Below, piece by piece: positions 9,460 through 18,196 of a stretch of 64,000 nucleotides of DNA (positions within the stretch are counted from its first letter, which is position 1; each line of letters starts with the position of its first letter). The notes beneath the pieces are model-generated. The model was given only the letters and a program-made list of their open reading frames with translations, was not told where the DNA came from and did no database searches. Both the position numbers and the translations under genes were made by a program. Source of the stretch: Spirochaetia bacterium (GTDB taxonomy: Bacteria > Spirochaetota > Spirochaetia > Treponematales > Rectinemataceae); the NCBI GenBank assembly GCA_029975555.1, contig JARKOY010000105.1, positions 1 through 64,000 on the forward strand, in the 5' to 3' direction.

Positions 9460-9487
9460 ATTGTACCACACTTGCGCTGCTTGTCCA
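9460..9487 (-). promoter_or_regulatory. hup promoter
   Basis: Read on the minus strand, TGGACA (9482-9487) and TACAAT (9460-9465) are 16 bp apart, and the -10 box is extended (TGG before TACAAT). The leader to the hup ATG at 9379 is about 75 nt. Confidence 0.65.
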
Positions 9488-9579
9488 TATTTGGTGCTGA
9501 AAACTTGGTGTATTTCTTTGATTTTGCAGGGCAACAGGCTTCCATCCTCATCAGGAACAGTCTTCAAAATGAATAAGGC

Positions 9580-9608
9580 TTGAGCAAGGCATAATTTCAT
9601 TTTATACT
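9580..9608 (+). promoter_or_regulatory. tyrS promoter
   Basis: TTGAGC at 9580-9585 and TATACT at 9603-9608 are 17 bp apart, giving a leader of about 18 nt with an AAGAGGAA ribosome-binding site. The gap 9380-9632 between hup and tyrS otherwise holds the hup promoter and its leader palindrome. No T-box-like leader is present. Confidence 0.65.
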
Positions 9609-9632
9609 GGCCGAACATAAGAGGAATGAACC

Positions 9633-10877
9633 ATGAACGATGCGCTTACCATTTTGCAGGAACGAGGATTTGTTCAACAGTGTACAGATTTTGAGGGGCT
9701 TTCGAAGTTGATGGACGAGGGGCCGGTCACGTTCTACATCGGCGTCGACCCCACCGGCCCTTCACTCCACATAGGGCACATGGTGCCCTTTTTTGCCCTT
9801 CGGCACCTGAGGGATGCAGGGCACAGGGGTATTGCGCTCCTCGGAGGTGGTACGGCGCGAATCGGAGATCCCTCAGGTAAGACAGAGATGAGAAAGCTCA
9901 TCTCCTATGAGGCCATAGACGAAAACACCGAGCGAGTGGTCAAACAGCTCGACCGCTTTGTGGGCTTCGACGGTGTCCACGCGTTGACCGCCAACAATAA
10001 GGACTGGCTTGCCAATCTCAATTACATTGAATTTCTGCGTGATATAGGCCGACATTTCTCGGTCAACAGAATGCTCTCTTTCGAGGCGTACCGTATCCGC
10101 ATGGAGACTGGCCTTTCATTTATTGAGTTCAACTATCAGCTTCTGCAGAGCTACGATTTTTTGCAGCTCTACAAGCGCTACAACTGTCGCCTCCAGATCG
10201 GCGGCGATGATCAGTGGGGCAATATTGTCTCTGGGATCGAGCTTATAAGGCGCATTGAAGGGGCAGAGTGCTATGGCCTCACCTTCCCCCTCGTCACTAC
10301 CAGCGATGGCAAAAAAATGGGCAAGACCGAAAAAGGGGCGCTTTTTCTCGACCCGGAAATGACAAGCCCGTATGAATTTTTCCAGTATTTCAGGAATGTG
10401 TCCGACGCCGACGTTCTCAGATTCTTACTCATGTTCACCTTCCTGCCCGTAGAGGAGTGCAGACGCCTCGGTTCCTTGAAAGATGCCGCATTAAACGAGG
10501 CGAAGGAGCGCCTGGCATGGGAGGTCACATCCCTTATCCACGGTAAGGAAGAGGCCGACAAGGCCCTCGCGGCGGCGCGCGCCGCGTTCAGGGGAGAAGG
10601 AGACGCCACGCAGCTTCCTACGACCGAAATCGACCGTGCGCGCCTGGAGGCAGGCATTGGTGCGCTCGACCTCTTCGTGGCATCGGGGCTGGCGCCTTCG
10701 AAAAACGAGGCCAGGCGGCTCATCCAGCAGGGCGGGGCATCGGTCAACGGCAGAAAGATAGAGGACGAGAGGCAAGTCTTCAGCGCCAAGGACATGGTGG
10801 AAGGTGCCATGATGCTGCGCGCCGGCAAGAAGCGCGTCGCCCGCGTCGTTGTAAAAAAAGAAAGGCAGAACACCTAG
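9633..10877 (+). CDS. tyrS: Tyrosine-tRNA ligase
   Basis: This 414-residue class I synthetase charges tRNA-Tyr, and a tRNA-Tyr gene is in this window at 54.6 kb. HIGH is at residues 46-49 (HIGHMVP), the KMSKS-type loop reads KKMGKT near residue 229, and a C-terminal S4 RNA-binding domain covers about residues 345-405. Length is typical. The stop codon overlaps the 3' end of the convergent deoD gene by 4 bp. Confidence 0.96.
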   Translation: MNDALTILQERGFVQQCTDFEGLSKLMDEGPVTFYIGVDPTGPSLHIGHMVPFFALRHLRDAGHRGIALLGGGTARIGDPSGKTEMRKLISYEAIDENTERVVKQLDRFVGFDGVHALTANNKDWLANLNYIEFLRDIGRHFSVNRMLSFEAYRIRMETGLSFIEFNYQLLQSYDFLQLYKRYNCRLQIGGDDQWGNIVSGIELIRRIEGAECYGLTFPLVTTSDGKKMGKTEKGALFLDPEMTSPYEFFQYFRNVSDADVLRFLLMFTFLPVEECRRLGSLKDAALNEAKERLAWEVTSLIHGKEEADKALAAARAAFRGEGDATQLPTTEIDRARLEAGIGALDLFVASGLAPSKNEARRLIQQGGASVNGRKIEDERQVFSAKDMVEGAMMLRAGKKRVARVVVKKERQNT

Positions 10878-11632
10878 ACGATATCGAGTGCTATGCCGAT
10901 CATCGAATTTAGCGAGTTCTGACGGGCTTCCGGGCTCATTTCCTTGTGCGATATGTTGGAGTCGGAACACGTGAGGATCGTCAGCGCCTTTCTCTGCGCC
11001 CACGCCGCATTGCAGTACAGGGCATAGCACTCCATGTCGGTTGCCAGACATCCCATGCGTCCCCATCGCTGCCAGCCTTCTTCTGGAGGCAACGCCGAAT
11101 ACAGAGAGAACAGGTCAGAGGAAAATATGGTCCCCACATGGAATCGAATGTTCTTTTTTCGGGCGTCCAGGACCGCTCGCTCGAGCAAACCAAAGTCCGC
11201 GGCAGGGGAAAGAGAACCGTTCAACTTGTATTGGTGGGCGTAATTCGAATCCGTGGAAGCAGTCATGGCGATCACGATATCCCCAACATCGACTTTGGGG
11301 ACCAATCCTCCGCAGGTTCCAATCCTTATAATCGCCTCGACACCGTAAAATGAGTAGAGTTCGTAGGAATATATCCCCATCGACGGGGCACCCATGCCCG
11401 AACCCATGACGCTGATCTTCTTTCCCTGATATTCTCCCGTATAACCGAACATGTTCCTCACTGCATTGAATTGACGAACATTGGAGAGCCAGGTCTCCGC
11501 GATGTACTTCGCGCGAAGAGGGTCCCCCGGCATGAGGACGGTGGCCGCGATATCTCCCTGCTTGGCCGAATTGTGCGGTGTCCCGTTTCCGTAGCCCGAA
11601 AGGTCTTTCTTGCGAATATCGTCGCCGCTCAT
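10874..11632 (-). CDS. deoD: Purine nucleoside phosphorylase (DeoD type)
   Basis: This 252-residue enzyme cleaves purine nucleosides with phosphate to free base and (deoxy)ribose 1-phosphate, a salvage step. The DeoD-type pattern is clear: MPGDPLRAKYIAE near the N-terminus, GxGxGxPS as SGMGAPSMGIY, GTCGGL, ATDMECYALY and the catalytic SD in CSDSNIS. The start has GGAGGAT 8 nt upstream. The gene stands alone on the minus strand, overlapping the tyrS stop by 4 bp. Confidence 0.95.
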   Translation of the reverse strand: MSGDDIRKKDLSGYGNGTPHNSAKQGDIAATVLMPGDPLRAKYIAETWLSNVRQFNAVRNMFGYTGEYQGKKISVMGSGMGAPSMGIYSYELYSFYGVEAIIRIGTCGGLVPKVDVGDIVIAMTASTDSNYAHQYKLNGSLSPAADFGLLERAVLDARKKNIRFHVGTIFSSDLFSLYSALPPEEGWQRWGRMGCLATDMECYALYCNAAWAQRKALTILTCSDSNISHKEMSPEARQNSLNSMIGIALDIV

Positions 11633-11660
11633 GATCGAATCCTCCGTGTCTAAGAGTAGT

Positions 11661-11690
11661 ATCTAGCCCACATTCCAAAAGAATGTCAAC
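11661..11690 (-). promoter_or_regulatory. deoD promoter
   Basis: On the minus strand a consensus TTGACA lies at 11685-11690, with a -10 candidate CTAGAT (17-bp spacer) or TAGATA (18-bp spacer) at 11661-11667. The leader to the deoD ATG is about 25 nt and carries its Shine-Dalgarno sequence. Confidence 0.55.
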
Positions 11691-11760
11691 GGACATGCAT
11701 TGCCTGAGGCTACATTTGTGCATAAGATAGGCGCACGGAGCAGAGGAGGATGCATACGCG

Positions 11761-12510
11761 ATGACGAACATGTTCCTTGCCCTCGCCGACATCCACGGGA
11801 AAACGGAAATGCTTGGGCGCATCTTGAAAGAGAACCCTCAGGTAGGAGGGGTTTTCGTCGCAGGCGATGTGACAAACTTCGGAAAAGAAAAGGATGCTGA
11901 AAAGGTGCTCTCTGTCTTTGCGGAATGCCTGCCCGATGCTGCGCTCTTTTTTATTGGGGGAAATTGCGACACGGTAGCGGCAAGGCACTCCTTTGAGAAG
12001 CACCCAGGGTACATCGAACAGAAATGTGCCACACTTACCATCGGTGGTCACCCGGCTGGTGATGCGGCCACAACAATTCGCATCGTCGGGTGTGGAGGAG
12101 GGCTTCTGCACATGGGGCTTACGCCCTTTGAACTCACGGATGAGGAGCTGGAATTAGGACTTAAAAAGGCCTATGCGCGCTGTCCGGAGAAAGAGGACGA
12201 GCGGCCCGTGGCTTCACCTCCGCACGCCCTCATTGTCCTTACCCACACTCCCCCTAAAGACACGCTCGCAGACCTCCGCTCCACAAGGCATCTCGGAAGC
12301 CATGCCTTTGCTTGCCTGCTCTATGAGTATGAGCCGCTCATCTGGATATGCGGCCATATCCATGAAGGACGCAGTGTCCAGTGGGAAGGCAGGACCCTCG
12401 TCATAAATCCTGGCCCTGCGGCGCTCGGCTCATACGCCATTCTCCATGTCGGACAAAACCTCCGTGGGCTGAGCGGAATGAGCGCCGCCGCAGAGCTTCG
12501 GGCACTGTGA
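11761..12510 (+). CDS. Metallophosphoesterase of the Icc/YfcE-like group
   Basis: This 249-residue protein has the binuclear-metal phosphoesterase motifs in order: D10-x-H12, GD near residue 35, GNCD at 67-70, TH in VLTHTPP near 157, and GHIH near 200. The Cys in GNCD, where many relatives have GNHD/E, fits the Icc-related predicted phosphoesterase group (COG2129-like). The substrate is unknown; small phosphodiesters are plausible. An AGGAGG sequence lies about 12 nt before the ATG. The gene is divergent from deoD and convergent with hflC. Confidence 0.85.
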   Translation: MTNMFLALADIHGKTEMLGRILKENPQVGGVFVAGDVTNFGKEKDAEKVLSVFAECLPDAALFFIGGNCDTVAARHSFEKHPGYIEQKCATLTIGGHPAGDAATTIRIVGCGGGLLHMGLTPFELTDEELELGLKKAYARCPEKEDERPVASPPHALIVLTHTPPKDTLADLRSTRHLGSHAFACLLYEYEPLIWICGHIHEGRSVQWEGRTLVINPGPAALGSYAILHVGQNLRGLSGMSAAAELRAL

Positions 12511-12515
12511 TTATC

Positions 12516-13499
12516 CTATTTTCCGCTTGGGCTGTATAGATACTTGAAGTAGTCCATTCCAGTAGACAGTGTCTTGCGAAATGCCGGCATCGTCCTGCGG
12601 TACGATTCGATGGCCTTCCAGAATTCAAAAAAGGCCGGGTCCCGCCCAAACGAATCCGCATATATTTTTGAAGCCTCGGCGTCGGCTTTGCCCTTTATTG
12701 TTTCTGCCTTCGCGTATGCAGAAGAGAGGATGGAGCGTTTTTCGTTCTCCAGCTTGCCGAGCCACTCCGCCTTCTTGCCCTCGCCGTATGCGCGGAATGC
12801 CTGGGCGATCTGGTTGCGCTCTTTTATCATCCGCTGATAGACGCTCTCTGTCAATTCATCCGAATATCGTATCTGGCGCGGCAGGATATCGACGACTTCT
12901 ATGCCGAAAGTCGGCACGATATTCGAGACGAGGACCTTCATCTCCTCCGCGAGTACGCGGCGTCCCTTCTCTATCTTTTCATATTGGGTGGGCGTAATCG
13001 CAAGCTGTTGCAGCGTGGCGCTGTTTTCCACTTCGCCGGTCTGGAACGTCTCGATTTTATTCGCGTTCAATATTTCGTCAGTGCTGCGCACTGCCTCTCT
13101 CAGATAGTTCGAAGAGATCACGGTGCGGACTGCCGAGTCGATGACATCGTCGAGCTTGCCGAAGGCTCCTTCGAGTGTATTGACGGACTCATAGAACTTG
13201 ATCGGATCGACTATCCTCCAGCGAGCCGTAGTGTCGACATAGATAAACTGGTTTTCCTTGGTGGGTATCCGCTGAGGTTCTCCATCCCATGACATCAACT
13301 TTTTAGGATATTTGATCACAGTATCGACAAAAGGGCTTCGCCACTTCAGTCCGGCATCCGTGTGCATGGCGACGATTTTTCCAAAGCGCACCACGAGTGC
13401 CTGCTCTCCCTCCTGCACGACGAAGAGAGGTCCAAAGGCGACGACGAACACGACCGCCAACGCGGCGAGGACCAGTATGAGTATCGTGACTTTTTTCAT
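12516..13499 (-). CDS. hflC: HflC protease-modulator protein
   Basis: This 327-residue SPFH/prohibitin-family membrane protein partners HflK in a large ring that surrounds and modulates the membrane protease FtsH in gamma-proteobacteria. It has one N-terminal membrane helix (about residues 5-27), then the SPFH domain beginning VVQEGEQALVVRFGK and a long charged helix (about 235-285). The start codon overlaps the hflK stop (ATGA at 13496-13499), showing translational coupling. FtsH itself is not in the window. Confidence 0.93.
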   Translation of the reverse strand: MKKVTILILVLAALAVVFVVAFGPLFVVQEGEQALVVRFGKIVAMHTDAGLKWRSPFVDTVIKYPKKLMSWDGEPQRIPTKENQFIYVDTTARWRIVDPIKFYESVNTLEGAFGKLDDVIDSAVRTVISSNYLREAVRSTDEILNANKIETFQTGEVENSATLQQLAITPTQYEKIEKGRRVLAEEMKVLVSNIVPTFGIEVVDILPRQIRYSDELTESVYQRMIKERNQIAQAFRAYGEGKKAEWLGKLENEKRSILSSAYAKAETIKGKADAEASKIYADSFGRDPAFFEFWKAIESYRRTMPAFRKTLSTGMDYFKYLYSPSGK

Positions 13500-14485
13500 C
13501 TGGAGGCCTCCTGAGTCGAGGATGTCTGGGTAATATTCTTTATGGGCAAGATGTTCTGAATGGATCGATCGATGAGATCTATGTTGTTCTCGCCTTTGAA
13601 TATTTCCTCCATCATTTCATAGTAGAGGCGCTTTTTGGTCACCTCAGGCGCCTTGCGGTATTCTGCGTACACGGCGTCGAAGCGCGCGACATCGCCCTTG
13701 GCCACATTGATCCGTTCTGCGGCATAGCCCTGCGCCACCTCTATAGTCTGCTCAGCCTGTCCCTGGACCTTAGGAATTTCGGCGTTGTAGGCCTCACGTC
13801 CCTCGTTGATGAGACGGTTCATATCCTGGATTGCCTTGTTGACGTCCTCAAACGCAGCCTGGACTCCCTCGGGGGGTACGATGTTCTGAAGCTGCACCTG
13901 TGTCACCACAATGCCGAGGCCATACTTCGTGAAGAGCTCATTCATCAGCGTGACGGCTGCATCCTGAATGGTCTGTCGGTCCGGACCGATGACCCCAAGA
14001 ATAGTCCGATCGCCTATCAGCATGTTGAGGACGGACTGCGACGTGTCTCGTATGGTCTTCTCTTTGTCGGTCACGTTGAAGAGCCATGCTTCAGGGTTGG
14101 CGATCCGATACTGAATGATCCATTCGACATCCACGATGTTGAGATCCCCCGTCAGCATCGTGGCCTCATTCGGGTATTTCTGACTCGAATACTGGGTAAC
14201 GATCCCCGGCTTTATGGTGCGGAAACCAAAGGTTTCGGTCTGGATTACCTGTGTTTTGACAATATACGCCCTCTGGATACCAAAGGGCAGTTTGTAATGG
14301 AGGCCAGCCCCTAGCGTCTTTGTGTACTTGCCGAATGTCGTGATGACGGCCTTCTCCGTTTGATCCACGACAATAAAGCTTGTCGACAGGAAAACGATGA
14401 CTCCTATCGCAAGCAGAATTATCAGCACAAGAGGCCACTTAACGTTGATCTTTGGCGGCTTTTTGAAAATAGTCGTGTTGGCCAT
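13496..14485 (-). CDS. hflK: HflK protease-modulator protein
   Basis: This 329-residue SPFH-domain protein has one N-terminal membrane helix (about residues 17-37) and the HflK-like sequence VVDQTEKAVITTFGKY. It lacks the glycine-rich N-terminal tail of the E. coli protein. It has a strong AAGGAGGG Shine-Dalgarno sequence. The order is pseudouridine synthase, hflK, hflC on the minus strand, with 21 bp before hflK and a 4-bp overlap after it, so the three are probably one operon. Confidence 0.93.
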   Translation of the reverse strand: MANTTIFKKPPKINVKWPLVLIILLAIGVIVFLSTSFIVVDQTEKAVITTFGKYTKTLGAGLHYKLPFGIQRAYIVKTQVIQTETFGFRTIKPGIVTQYSSQKYPNEATMLTGDLNIVDVEWIIQYRIANPEAWLFNVTDKEKTIRDTSQSVLNMLIGDRTILGVIGPDRQTIQDAAVTLMNELFTKYGLGIVVTQVQLQNIVPPEGVQAAFEDVNKAIQDMNRLINEGREAYNAEIPKVQGQAEQTIEVAQGYAAERINVAKGDVARFDAVYAEYRKAPEVTKKRLYYEMMEEIFKGENNIDLIDRSIQNILPIKNITQTSSTQEASR

Positions 14486-14506
14486 GTCTTTTTCCCTCCT
14501 TACATT

Positions 14507-15529
14507 CTAATGCGTAAGCAGTCGCTCTATTCCTTGAAACATTATCCTCTCTAATTCTTCAGCGCCTACCCCGAAGAGGCGCATGGCCGCAGCGGAGAAA
14601 TCCGCAGGCAGAGGATCGGTGATGGTCGATGGCAAGTCGTCGAATAAGGGAGTTTTAAAATATAGACAACAAGAGTGTAAGAAGTAATGAGAAATTATCG
14701 GTGTCCTTTGGCCGCCATATTTTGTGTCGCCCGCAAGGGGCATCCCATGAGCTGCGAACTGCGCTCGAATCTGGTGAGTGATGCCCGTGTGCAGCTCTAC
14801 GAGCAAAAGACTGAGGCCGTCGTGGCGCTCCAAGGGGAATGCACAGAGGCTTGCAGTCCGCCCGCTTTTGTCGACAGTGCTCACACGGCGCCTCGGATCG
14901 CGCGATAGTGTGTCGCGGAAGAACACCGCTTGGCTGATTTCTCCATGCACAATGGCAACATAGAACTTTTTGATGTCTCGATTTCGAATCGCGGCCGTAA
15001 ATTTCTCTGCGCCTGTCCGCGTCTTCGAGAACACGACGATTCCCGATGTATTTCTGTCGAGTCTGTGCAGGGGGCCTGGCGAAAAAGAGACCGAAGGAGA
15101 AAGTTCTCCGCGGAGGAGCCTGAGCGCATGTGCAGTGAGGCTTTCCTCTCCGTCATGCACGAGCATGCCCCGAGGTTTATGAAAGGCAAGCAGGTGTCTG
15201 TTCTGCCAGAGGACCTTCGGAGCTTCTTCGACCACAGGAGGGGTAAGACCTCCTCGGGAGGCAGAAGAGGACGAAGCCGCGGAGAGGCTTTCGGGCATTT
15301 TGTGATCACAAGAGGCCAACAAGGATTCGGGTAGGAATACCTGTACAATCTGACCTTTTCTCAGCCGGTCTTCAGGTCGTATCGGATGGTAGTCAACCTG
15401 AATACCACCTTGACGAAAAAGCCGATAAATCGTAGAGAGCGGCACATGGCGCAGGGCCTTCCTCATTATTCTGTCCGCCCGGCGGCCATCATCGTCCTCC
15501 CCCAGAAGCAATTCCCTTGTCGTATCCAC
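14507..15529 (-). CDS. RluA/RluD-family pseudouridine synthase
   Basis: This 340-residue protein has an N-terminal S4 domain (about residues 8-65) and the catalytic domain with HRLDRNTSG, whose Asp is the family nucleophile; ELHTGITHQIRAQF and AGDTKYGG follow. It modifies uridines in rRNA or tRNA; the exact site is not predictable. The frame is open to 15733, but that would run into the divergent 15627 gene. I place the start at GTG 15529, because TTGACC (15559-15564) and TATGTT (15536-15541) with a 17-bp spacer put the transcription start at or beside this codon, with no Shine-Dalgarno sequence: a leaderless mRNA. Confidence 0.85.
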   Translation of the reverse strand: MDTTRELLLGEDDDGRRADRIMRKALRHVPLSTIYRLFRQGGIQVDYHPIRPEDRLRKGQIVQVFLPESLLASCDHKMPESLSAASSSSASRGGLTPPVVEEAPKVLWQNRHLLAFHKPRGMLVHDGEESLTAHALRLLRGELSPSVSFSPGPLHRLDRNTSGIVVFSKTRTGAEKFTAAIRNRDIKKFYVAIVHGEISQAVFFRDTLSRDPRRRVSTVDKSGRTASLCAFPLERHDGLSLLLVELHTGITHQIRAQFAAHGMPLAGDTKYGGQRTPIISHYFLHSCCLYFKTPLFDDLPSTITDPLPADFSAAAMRLFGVGAEELERIMFQGIERLLTH

Positions 15530-15535
15530 ACATTC

Positions 15536-15564
15536 AACATAATGTCTAAAGAAGACAGGGTCAA
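15536..15564 (-). promoter_or_regulatory. Promoter of the pseudouridine synthase-hflKC unit
   Basis: On the minus strand TTGACC at 15559-15564 and TATGTT at 15536-15541 are 17 bp apart. The -10 box ends 6 nt before the GTG at 15529, so the mRNA should be leaderless or nearly so. Confidence 0.55.
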
Positions 15565-15626
15565 CAAAAGCTTTTAATTTATTTTTAGGCTTGACAGACC
15601 GTGAGAGTTTTCGCACACTTTGACAT

Positions 15627-16130
15627 GTGGAAACACCATCGCGTAGCCTTATATCGCTTCTCACCAACCCCATCTTTTTCTCCGCTGCACTGAGCATTTT
15701 CTCGGCCCAGATAATAAAAGCGATCCTGACCATATTGAAGCGCAGAAAACTTCAGGCAAAGGAAATTGCGTTCATCATGCTTTGGAAAACTGGTGGCATG
15801 CCCTCAAGTCACTCAGCGCTGGTCGTCTCGCTGTCGGCATCGATTGCCTTCGTCGAAGGTTTCAGCTCCCTGTTCATCCTGTCGTTTTTTTTGGGGCTCA
15901 TTGTCATTCGGGACGCCCTCGGCGTGCGCAGGTCGGCAGGGCTTCAGTCCAAAGCGCTGAACCTTCTGGGCAGGCGCGTGGCAGAGCGCCTGGATATCCC
16001 ATTTGTGCCCGTGAAGGAAATCCATGGGCACCGCTGGCAGGAAGTACTGGTGGGCTGCCTGCTCGGATTGGCTGTTTCCACGCTTGTATGTTGGCGCTTC
16101 ATTTTCCATGCGGCGTCCTCTTCAATGTAA
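15627..16130 (+). CDS. Divergent PAP2 family membrane protein (DUF212)
   Basis: This 167-residue integral membrane protein resembles the YuiD/DUF212 group, distant relatives of PAP2 phosphatases. It begins with a hydrophobic stretch (LTNPIFFSAALSIFSAQIIKAI), then GGMPSSHSALVVSLS, the PAP2-like SSHS motif, IRDALGVRRSAG and a final GHRWQEVLVGCLLG segment. The substrate is unknown, perhaps a lipid phosphate. The GTG start at 15627 has no good Shine-Dalgarno sequence. It is divergent from the pseudouridine synthase, with 97 bp between the starts chosen here. Confidence 0.82.
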   Translation: METPSRSLISLLTNPIFFSAALSIFSAQIIKAILTILKRRKLQAKEIAFIMLWKTGGMPSSHSALVVSLSASIAFVEGFSSLFILSFFLGLIVIRDALGVRRSAGLQSKALNLLGRRVAERLDIPFVPVKEIHGHRWQEVLVGCLLGLAVSTLVCWRFIFHAASSSM

Positions 16131-16149
16131 GAACATAATCGAGTAATAT
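16121..16149 (+). promoter_or_regulatory. Probable promoter of the GH57 gene
   Basis: TTCAAT at 16121-16126 and TAATAT at 16144-16149 are 17 bp apart. Transcription would start near 16156, inside the palindrome described at 16155-16170. The -35 element lies within the end of the preceding gene. Confidence 0.45.
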
Positions 16150-16154
16150 TGTCT

Positions 16155-16170
16155 GTCTGATCGATCGGAC
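16155..16170. promoter_or_regulatory. Operator-like palindrome before the GH57 gene
   Basis: GTCTGATCGATCGGAC is a 16-bp palindrome with a single non-complementary pair. It lies just after the -10 box of the GH57 promoter, where a bound repressor would block transcription. No regulator gene is adjacent, so the ligand is unknown. Confidence 0.45.
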
Positions 16171-16191
16171 ACCAGAGGAGCGGTTTCTTCC

Positions 16192-18117
16192 ATGCAGAGC
16201 TTCAGAGTAGTAATAGGGATGTACAACAATCTCCCCTACAGCGCCTCCAATGCACTCTATGAACAAGAGTACCAGGGCGCATGGCGCCCCTTCCTCTCCG
16301 GGTTGTATAAGTTTCCTTCCATTAAGTCGATCATTCACTTCTCAGGTACAATTTTTTCGTGGCTGGAAGAAAACCACCCTGAATACATGTATCTTCTCAC
16401 CGAAATGGTCCGCAGAGGCCAAATTGAACTGTTGGGCGGCGGATTTTATAATCCTCTTGCACCACTCATTAGTACGCAGGACATGACCGGCCAGGTGGAA
16501 GCTCTGAGCGCCTTCATCCGAAAGACGTTCGGAAAAAGACCTTCGGGCGCCTGGCTCTACGAGTATGCGTGGACGCCGTCCTTGCCCGCAATTCTGCAGA
16601 ATTCAAAGATACAATACAGCTTTCTGCCGGCGCAGTGCTATATGGAGATGTATGCGGCCACCCCTTTTTCCCCTTCTTTTTTCGCCTCTGAAGATCATCG
16701 AAAGACCGTCTGTTTGTTCCCCGTCTTTGAGTCCCGAACCGGAGAGGGGGGCTTTGAGCCGTATGAGAAGACACTGATCAGGCTGCAGCAGGCTTATCCT
16801 CAGTACAACACCTATCTCATTATGGCCGACGGCTATGAAATTGCAGACACATGGGAGGACAGCGGGCTCGAATCCCCCGACGTGCTCTTCGAGCGGACAT
16901 TCGCATGGTTTCAAAAGAACTGTCTGGAATACGATACCATCACGGCGGCCCAGCTCAACAAAACCGTTAAATCCACGAAAACGCTCTATGTCTCTCAATG
17001 TTATTCTGAGCGATACAGAAGCTATTGTCAGAACACCATCAGCAGGGTGTCGACGACCAGGCCGGAGTACATCCAACTTTCGAAACAATCTGTCCTCGAT
17101 CATCCTCTTGTGTTCGCGCTCTATCAAAAACTCAATTTCGTATCCTCGATGACGGGGCTTTTCAGAGGCGACAAGTCAAGGAAAAAGGCTTCCATCGATG
17201 ATATATGGAGAGCCCAATCCGGCGATTTGTACTGGGTTGGCCCTTCGGGAGGCATTTTGCTTCCTGAGGCGCGCCTCGCCGCCTATGCATCCCTCATCGA
17301 CGCAGAGAAAATGATACGGCAGAACCGTTTCCATCATTATCTATCTTTTGACGACATCAATTTCGACGGCGTAAAAGAGGCCCTCTTTCAATCGTCCTCG
17401 TATACATGCTACCTTCAATCCGATACCGCGTCCGTGAGCGAGCTGGATTCATTAAAGACGGGCATAAACTATGCGTGCGGCTGGAACATGGCTCGACGTT
17501 CAACAGGATGTTTCAGGGACTCCATCGGCGAAGAGGGGAGTTTCGAGAAGGAACTGTTCCCGGAATCCGAGCCTTGGAATTTGATCGAAAACGCGAAAGA
17601 GGCCTTGACCGTTGGATTCAGTCGCGACTTCAGCGGAAAAATCTGCAATCAGTCGATATCTCTGAGTTGCAGGAAGAGCTACCACTTTGAACACGATTTT
17701 TTCAGCATCGACTATGAGCTTGTCAATAAAGGTACTCATGGGCTATCTTTTCGGTTCTGTACAGGATCTGAGATCATGGCGGCAGCTTCTGTCGATGATC
17801 ATGAGGTGCGGGTCATCAGGCACAGAGAGCCCCAAATGCTGGATGTGCACGCCGCCTTTTCGGCCGATTCCATCGACTGCGTTGAGCTGTCAAAATCTCG
17901 AGGCACAGAAAAGTTGCTCATCCGCGCCGATAAGCCCTTCTCCTTGGAAGGGCACCCCAATATGGTGCAACGACAGCCTCATGCACACGCTGGTTCTGTC
18001 AGCGAGCTCAACGAATCGCTGATGTTTGAAGGTTTTTCGTTGAAATTGGGCTGGGATATTGAGCTTCCGCCAGAGGGAACGGCCTTTTTTTCTCTCTCGG
18101 TACACCTGGAACAGTAG
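16192..18117 (+). CDS. Glycoside hydrolase family 57 enzyme (alpha-amylase/4-alpha-glucanotransferase type)
   Basis: This 641-residue protein matches the GH57 alpha-glucan enzymes. The catalytic nucleophile is probably Glu124 in GAWLYEYAWTP and the general acid Asp213 in LIMADGYE; both fall very near the positions known for the Thermococcus litoralis glucanotransferase (Glu123 and Asp214). LLGGGFYNPLAPL near residues 80-91 is another GH57 motif. The C-terminal half is beta-rich, as in the DUF1925/1926 modules of the family. There is no signal peptide, so it probably acts on internal glycogen or maltodextrin. The gene stands alone behind its own promoter and palindrome. Confidence 0.88.
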   Translation: MQSFRVVIGMYNNLPYSASNALYEQEYQGAWRPFLSGLYKFPSIKSIIHFSGTIFSWLEENHPEYMYLLTEMVRRGQIELLGGGFYNPLAPLISTQDMTGQVEALSAFIRKTFGKRPSGAWLYEYAWTPSLPAILQNSKIQYSFLPAQCYMEMYAATPFSPSFFASEDHRKTVCLFPVFESRTGEGGFEPYEKTLIRLQQAYPQYNTYLIMADGYEIADTWEDSGLESPDVLFERTFAWFQKNCLEYDTITAAQLNKTVKSTKTLYVSQCYSERYRSYCQNTISRVSTTRPEYIQLSKQSVLDHPLVFALYQKLNFVSSMTGLFRGDKSRKKASIDDIWRAQSGDLYWVGPSGGILLPEARLAAYASLIDAEKMIRQNRFHHYLSFDDINFDGVKEALFQSSSYTCYLQSDTASVSELDSLKTGINYACGWNMARRSTGCFRDSIGEEGSFEKELFPESEPWNLIENAKEALTVGFSRDFSGKICNQSISLSCRKSYHFEHDFFSIDYELVNKGTHGLSFRFCTGSEIMAAASVDDHEVRVIRHREPQMLDVHAAFSADSIDCVELSKSRGTEKLLIRADKPFSLEGHPNMVQRQPHAHAGSVSELNESLMFEGFSLKLGWDIELPPEGTAFFSLSVHLEQ

Positions 18118-18153
18118 CCTCTGCCGACGTGAGGGCAAATCCGTGAAAAGGGC

Positions 18154-18183
18154 TTGTGGATTGTATATGATTTTATTTAGAAT
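18154..18183 (+). promoter_or_regulatory. Possible murC promoter
   Basis: TTGTGG at 18154-18159 and TAGAAT at 18178-18183 are 18 bp apart. The -10 box ends 13 nt before the murC ATG and no Shine-Dalgarno sequence is visible, which would give a leader of only about 6 nt. The assignment is weaker than for the other short-leader genes. Confidence 0.35.
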
Positions 18184-18196
18184 TGGGTAAATACAT

